Below are positions 6,979 through 9,574 of a stretch of 9,574 nt of DNA, one piece after another. The notes under the pieces were generated by a model, which had not been told where the DNA came from, searched no databases, and saw only the letters and a list, made by a program, of their open reading frames with translations. Position 1 is the first letter of the stretch. Every line of letters starts with the position of its first letter. Origin of the DNA: Planctomycetota bacterium. GTDB lineage: Bacteria > Planctomycetota > Planctomycetia > Pirellulales > Pirellulaceae. The translations under genes and the position numbers were made by a program. The stretch lies in NCBI GenBank assembly GCA_023417165.1, contig JAEZGD010000185.1, forward strand, positions 1 to 9,574. The letters run 5' to 3'.

Positions 6979-7686
6979 CTAGTTGCCTGCCTCGTCGTTC
7001 AAGCCCATCAGTCCGCGGCGCGGGTCGATGGCCTTGAGGCTCTTGCGCGCTTCGGCGCGGACCGTGTCGTTGTGCTGTTTGTCGTTCAAGATGCGTTGAA
7101 GCAACGGCACAGCGTCTTTGGCGGCCGTTTCCATTTTGCCGAGTGCTGCGACAGCATACCGTTGAATCTGGGGATCTTTGTCATTGGCCAGTTCTATGCA
7201 CTTGGCCACGATTTCGGCATCGACCGGTTTGACCAGTCCCAGCGCCTGCACCACATTGACGCGCACTTCCGGCTTCTTGGCGTCGATGGCCGCCAGCAAT
7301 GCCGCTTTGGTGCCTGGTAGTCGGCCGAGCACCTTCGCCGCGACGATCCGTTGCTCGGCAGGCGCTGTTTCGTCGGCCAGCACTTTGCTTAGCGGCAACA
7401 CGGCGGCCGGTCCTTGCGCGATCATCCATTCATTAGCCAGCGCCATGCGCTTTTGATCGTCGGTGCCGGCGGCTGTGACATAGCCCTTGATCGCCTCGGG
7501 CACGCTGGCGAAAGCATTCGGATCGACGGGCGTGCGCGGCTCTGGCTCGGGCGGCGCGACCGCAGCCTTGGCCGCTTTCTTGGGTTTGGCTTGAGGGGCG
7601 GGCGCGGTCGGTTCACCGCCACCGCAGCCCAACATGGCGACCGAGACTCCGATCCACAACACCGCATGCCAACAACGCATAGTCAT
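6979..7686 (-). CDS. HEAT-repeat lipoprotein
   Basis: From ATG 7686 the protein has 235 residues. It opens with a short charged start, a hydrophobic stretch (8-20) and a lipobox-like MLGC with Cys21, followed by GGGE, so it is probably a lipid-anchored envelope protein. Residues 25-56 form a Pro/Ala/Lys-rich linker. Residues about 60-222 are helical with HEAT/PBS-like repeats, seen in RIVAAKVLGRL (113-123), VRVNVVQALGLV (141-152), IQRYAVAALGKM (174-185) and VRAEARKSLKAI (209-220). Such repeats usually bind proteins; no catalytic site is visible. The frame can be extended to a TTG at 7746 overlapping the upstream stop, but that would bury the signal peptide behind 20 residues, so ATG 7686 is preferred. 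It lies 56 nt after the membrane-protein gene on the same strand and is probably co-transcribed. Confidence 0.82.
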   Translation of the reverse strand: MTMRCWHAVLWIGVSVAMLGCGGGEPTAPAPQAKPKKAAKAAVAPPEPEPRTPVDPNAFASVPEAIKGYVTAAGTDDQKRMALANEWMIAQGPAAVLPLSKVLADETAPAEQRIVAAKVLGRLPGTKAALLAAIDAKKPEVRVNVVQALGLVKPVDAEIVAKCIELANDKDPQIQRYAVAALGKMETAAKDAVPLLQRILNDKQHNDTVRAEARKSLKAIDPRRGLMGLNDEAGN

Positions 7687-7742
7687 ATCCGCCCCAAGTC
7701 GTCCGAAGAATCTAGCCAGTGTGGAGGTTGAGTCGCAGGTTA

Positions 7743-8432
7743 TCAAGTGGAGGAATCGGTGAGCATGATCTTCTGCCAGATCTTTTGCGACAAACCGGTC
7801 GTCAAATCTTCAACTTCCGTGGCGGCCTCCAGCACGACGGCATCGTCAAAGTGCTGCACATAGACAGCCGCCAGCTTGCCCACCAGCGAAAGCATCTCGC
7901 TGCAAAAGTCCAGATAGCGATTCAGTTCAAAGCGCGTCATCGTTCGTTGGGGGGGACCGTTGGGCGCGCTGTCGGGGGACATGATGCCTTCCGGATCTTT
8001 GGTCAGCTGATGCATATCGATGACGTGCGCGATGGCCCGCAATTCGTGGATCGCCGCCAACGCCCGGCGACGTTTGAAGCGACTTTCGAGCGTGACCAGA
8101 AAAAAGATCGCCACCGCGATGTAGATCAGGTCGTTGATGCCCGACTCAATCGCCTGGACCAGTTCGGCGAAGTCGTCGATGCCGATCGGCTTGCCGATGC
8201 CAATCAAGGTGAACACGGCTCCGCAAACCACCAGCGCGCACAACAGGCCAATCACCACTCGCAGCCCCACGTTGGGCCTCGCAATCTGCAGCGAGCGCTC
8301 GCAGGCGTGTTCGCTGATGACGCGTAGTTGCTGGCAGATTTTGCTAAGGCCAGAACCAGGAAACCGCTGGTCGATGCGCCGCTCTAGTTGGACTACGGTG
8401 GCTTCGATCTTGGCAGGATCCAGGGTGTACAT
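7743..8432 (-). CDS. Two-helix membrane protein of unknown function
   Basis: From ATG 8432 the protein has 229 residues. An N-terminal helical region (1-55, with QLERRIDQRFPGSGLSK) precedes two hydrophobic helices (about 56-80 and 101-117). After them come a basic cluster (SRFKRRRA, 118-125), a helical domain with HELRAIAHVIDMHQL (129-143) and a C-terminal helix ending in TGLSQKIWQKIM. The basic cluster after helix 2 suggests both ends are cytoplasmic. I recognise no named family. The open frame continues upstream to 9137, but that part is antisense to the methyltransferase and has no coding character, so the ATG at 8432 is chosen. The Shine-Dalgarno is weak. The HEAT lipoprotein follows, and the two may form a small envelope module. 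Confidence 0.72.
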   Translation of the reverse strand: MYTLDPAKIEATVVQLERRIDQRFPGSGLSKICQQLRVISEHACERSLQIARPNVGLRVVIGLLCALVVCGAVFTLIGIGKPIGIDDFAELVQAIESGINDLIYIAVAIFFLVTLESRFKRRRALAAIHELRAIAHVIDMHQLTKDPEGIMSPDSAPNGPPQRTMTRFELNRYLDFCSEMLSLVGKLAAVYVQHFDDAVVLEAATEVEDLTTGLSQKIWQKIMLTDSST

Positions 8433-8552
8433 GAGCCGTCGGGAAGTAGGAATAAAGAGCGGGGATGCCGCCAAAGATGTTGGGGCATTATGATAACAAA
8501 GCCGCGCGGGAGTTTCGCGCGATTGTCCCCCTTCCCTGCCGCTTGCGGTCCC
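8433..8552. promoter_or_regulatory. Divergent promoter region of the membrane-protein and methyltransferase genes
   Basis: These 120 bases separate two divergently transcribed genes and must hold at least part of both promoters. An AT-rich patch at 8487-8494 gives TATGAT on the plus strand and CATAAT on the minus strand, both close to a -10 consensus. Neither has a good -35 element at 17 bp. A plus-strand start near 8500 would place the hairpin at 8503-8521 at the mRNA's 5' end. Confidence 0.35.
8503..8521 (+). other. Perfect GC-only hairpin in the methyltransferase leader
   Basis: CGCGCG (8503-8508) repeats as CGCGCG (8516-8521), a self-complementary 6-bp stem around GGAGTTT. It lies 31 nt before the preferred ATG. 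It could affect mRNA stability or translation, or be chance in GC-rich DNA. Confidence 0.3.
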
Positions 8553-9182
8553 ATGCCACTCGTCGAGATTCAAGTCGCCCCATACGAAGGTCCGCTGCCG
8601 GACCTGGTATCCCAATACATTGAAGCGGGGCAAATTCAGGTCGATCACTTTCATTACCTGAAGAAGGGCACGCCCTATCCGGCGTTCATTCCCAGTGATG
8701 CCGCCACGGTGTATCGCTCGCTGCGCACGATTGCCGAAACGCACCTGGCGACGGGTCGCCGCTTCTGTGAATGGGGAAGCGGCTTTGGCATCACCGCGGG
8801 ACTGGCTTCGACGCTCGACTTCGACGCCTGCGGAATCGAGATTCACGCGGAACTGGTCACCGAAGCGGAACGCTTGGCGCAGCATTTCAATCTCGGCGTG
8901 CAGTTTGTCTGTGGCAGCCTGGTGCCGCACGGCGGCGAGCAACTTGCCAACCAAACGTCGGACTTCGCCTGGCTGCATCCCGAAGCGGACGATGCCTACG
9001 ATGAGCTGGGTTTGGAGGTCGAAGACTTCGACCTGATCTTTGCCTATCCGTGGCCGGGCGAGGAATTCGCTATTGAAGATTTGTTTGAGCGCTTTGCCGC
9101 GACCGGCGCGCTGCTGGCGACCTATCACGGCGTGCAAGGCATGCGCGTGCAGCGCAAGATGGCATCGCGCCGACGCCGCTAA
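8553..9182 (+). CDS. Class I SAM-dependent methyltransferase-like protein
   Basis: From ATG 8553 the protein has 209 residues with a Rossmann methyltransferase core. Motif I is FCEWGSGFGITAG (71-83), the acidic residue for the ribose is in CGIEIHAEL (93-101), and the motif IV region is FDLIFAYPWPGEE (159-171). ATGALLATYHG (183-193) is the following strand. The N-terminal segment (YLKKGTPYPAFIPSD, 35-49) may form the substrate side. The DLIFAYPWPG motif is unlike the NPPY of N-methyltransferases, and the target is unknown. The protein ends in a run of Arg. A longer version from ATG 8490 (GGGG 4 nt upstream) would add 21 residues that look like translated leader; the frame also opens at 8388, antisense to the neighbouring gene. 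The shorter start is preferred because it begins just before the conserved-looking part. Confidence 0.78.
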   Translation: MPLVEIQVAPYEGPLPDLVSQYIEAGQIQVDHFHYLKKGTPYPAFIPSDAATVYRSLRTIAETHLATGRRFCEWGSGFGITAGLASTLDFDACGIEIHAELVTEAERLAQHFNLGVQFVCGSLVPHGGEQLANQTSDFAWLHPEADDAYDELGLEVEDFDLIFAYPWPGEEFAIEDLFERFAATGALLATYHGVQGMRVQRKMASRRRR

Positions 9183-9204
9183 GCAGCGCCGTCACTAGCG
9201 CTGC
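9183..9204. terminator. Hairpin between convergent genes, candidate bidirectional terminator
   Basis: GCAGCGC (9183-9189) pairs perfectly with GCGCTGC (9198-9204) around CGTCACTA. The stem begins right after the methyltransferase stop, and the permease stop codon lies in the loop. The placement suits shared termination, although neither strand has a T-run. Confidence 0.45.
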
Positions 9205-9574
9205 GTCCAGCGCCGCAGCAACCACAAGGCCAGCCCGTTCACCAGTCCAAAGATTGCCACGCCGAGCAACGCAGCGGCGAGCACGGCTGCAAACAACTTA
9301 TCTGTGCGCAGCGCATCGCTATTGGCCTGAATGAGATAACCCAAACCATACGCTTGCTGTCCATAGCCGGCAAAGAACTCGCCGACGATCGCGCCCACCA
9401 TGGCCAAACCGCTCGAAGTTCGCGCCCCAGTGATGGCGTACGGAATCGCCGTGGGAATCTGCAGCTTGGTCAACCGTTGCCAGCGTGTGGCTTGCAAGAC
9501 TTGAAACAGTTCGGCCAATTTTGGATCAATGGCGAGTAACCCAGCGGTCACGTTGGTGATGATCGGGAATAGGC
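9195..9574 (-). CDS. ABC transporter permease, SsuC/TauC/THI5 type (5' end missing)
   Basis: The frame is open to the right edge, so the N-terminal part lies outside; about 125 C-terminal residues are visible. They begin LFPIITNVTAGL, matching the ffPi..N...GL block of binding-protein-dependent permeases. The cytoplasmic EAA-type loop follows (ATRWQRLTKLQIPTAIPYAI), then GLAMVGAIVGEFFAG and GLGYLI, typical of sulfonate/taurine/nitrate and pyrimidine-precursor importers. A final hydrophobic helix (AAVLAAALLGVAIFGLVNGL) ends in LLRRWTQR. The usually conserved Gly of the EAA loop appears to be Gln here (LQATRW where family members have a Gly-Ala-Ser/Thr). The GTG at 9551 is not the real start because conserved sequence continues upstream of it. 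Partner ATPase and binding-protein genes are presumably beyond the right edge. Confidence 0.9.
   Translation of the reverse strand, partial: LFPIITNVTAGLLAIDPKLAELFQVLQATRWQRLTKLQIPTAIPYAITGARTSSGLAMVGAIVGEFFAGYGQQAYGLGYLIQANSDALRTDKLFAAVLAAALLGVAIFGLVNGLALWLLRRWTQR

Noticed and set aside
7687..7746. TTG start at 7746 for the HEAT lipoprotein, overlapping the upstream stop
   Set aside because: It would put 20 polar residues before the signal peptide. The ATG at 7686 gives a normal lipoprotein N terminus.
7719..8327. Plus-strand ORF of 202 residues
   Set aside because: It is antisense to the two-helix membrane gene. Its His/Gln/Arg-rich translation is typical of a GC-rich shadow frame.
8433..9137. 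N-terminal extension of the minus-strand membrane-protein frame to 9137
   Set aside because: It lies antisense to the methyltransferase and its residues show no domain or membrane pattern. The coherent protein begins at the ATG at 8432.

Overview
The window is about 9.6 kb of GC-rich bacterial chromosome, probably from a planctomycete of the Pirellulales type. That placement rests on overall gene character (GC-rich codons, a HEAT-repeat lipoprotein with a GCGGG start, a RLAN-type ATP-grasp next to a GCS2 ligase, loosely packed genes on both strands). It is an inference, not a marker-gene assignment. I see no rRNA, tRNA, CRISPR array, insertion sequence or phage gene.

Layout. At the left edge (2-622, +) is the 3' end of a coiled-coil protein with a C-terminal membrane anchor. 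A 12-helix MFS transporter follows (787-2334, +) with an unusual helical insert in its central part. A 231-bp gap (2335-2565) holds a three-copy 15-bp tandem repeat and two inverted repeats. Next comes the centrepiece, four same-strand genes: a stand-alone C39-like cysteine peptidase (2566-3273), a RLAN plus RimK-like ATP-grasp ligase (3442-4914), a GCS2-family carboxylate-amine ligase (4919-6193) and an N-formylglutamate-amidohydrolase-like hydrolase (about 6250-6969). The ligase genes are 4 nt apart and the hydrolase follows closely, which points to one transcript. The peptidase is 168 nt upstream, with a hairpin between.

Converging on this cluster from the right are two minus-strand genes: a two-helix membrane protein of unknown family (8432 to 7743) and a HEAT-repeat lipoprotein (7686 to 6979). 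Divergent from them is a Rossmann-fold SAM-dependent methyltransferase (8553-9182, +). It converges, across a perfect 7-bp hairpin, on an ABC-transporter permease of the SsuC/TauC/THI5 type (9195 to the right edge, -, its 5' part outside the window).

How the genes may work together. Two different ATP-dependent amide-forming enzymes, an amidohydrolase and a thiol peptidase in one strand-consistent cluster suggest synthesis and trimming of a small glutamate-containing peptide or amide, or a peptide tag on a protein. The substrate and product cannot be read from the sequence. Groupings of this kind have been described computationally in surveys of ATP-grasp amidoligases, but to my knowledge the chemistry is unassigned. 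The MFS transporter could move a substrate or product, but only its position supports this.
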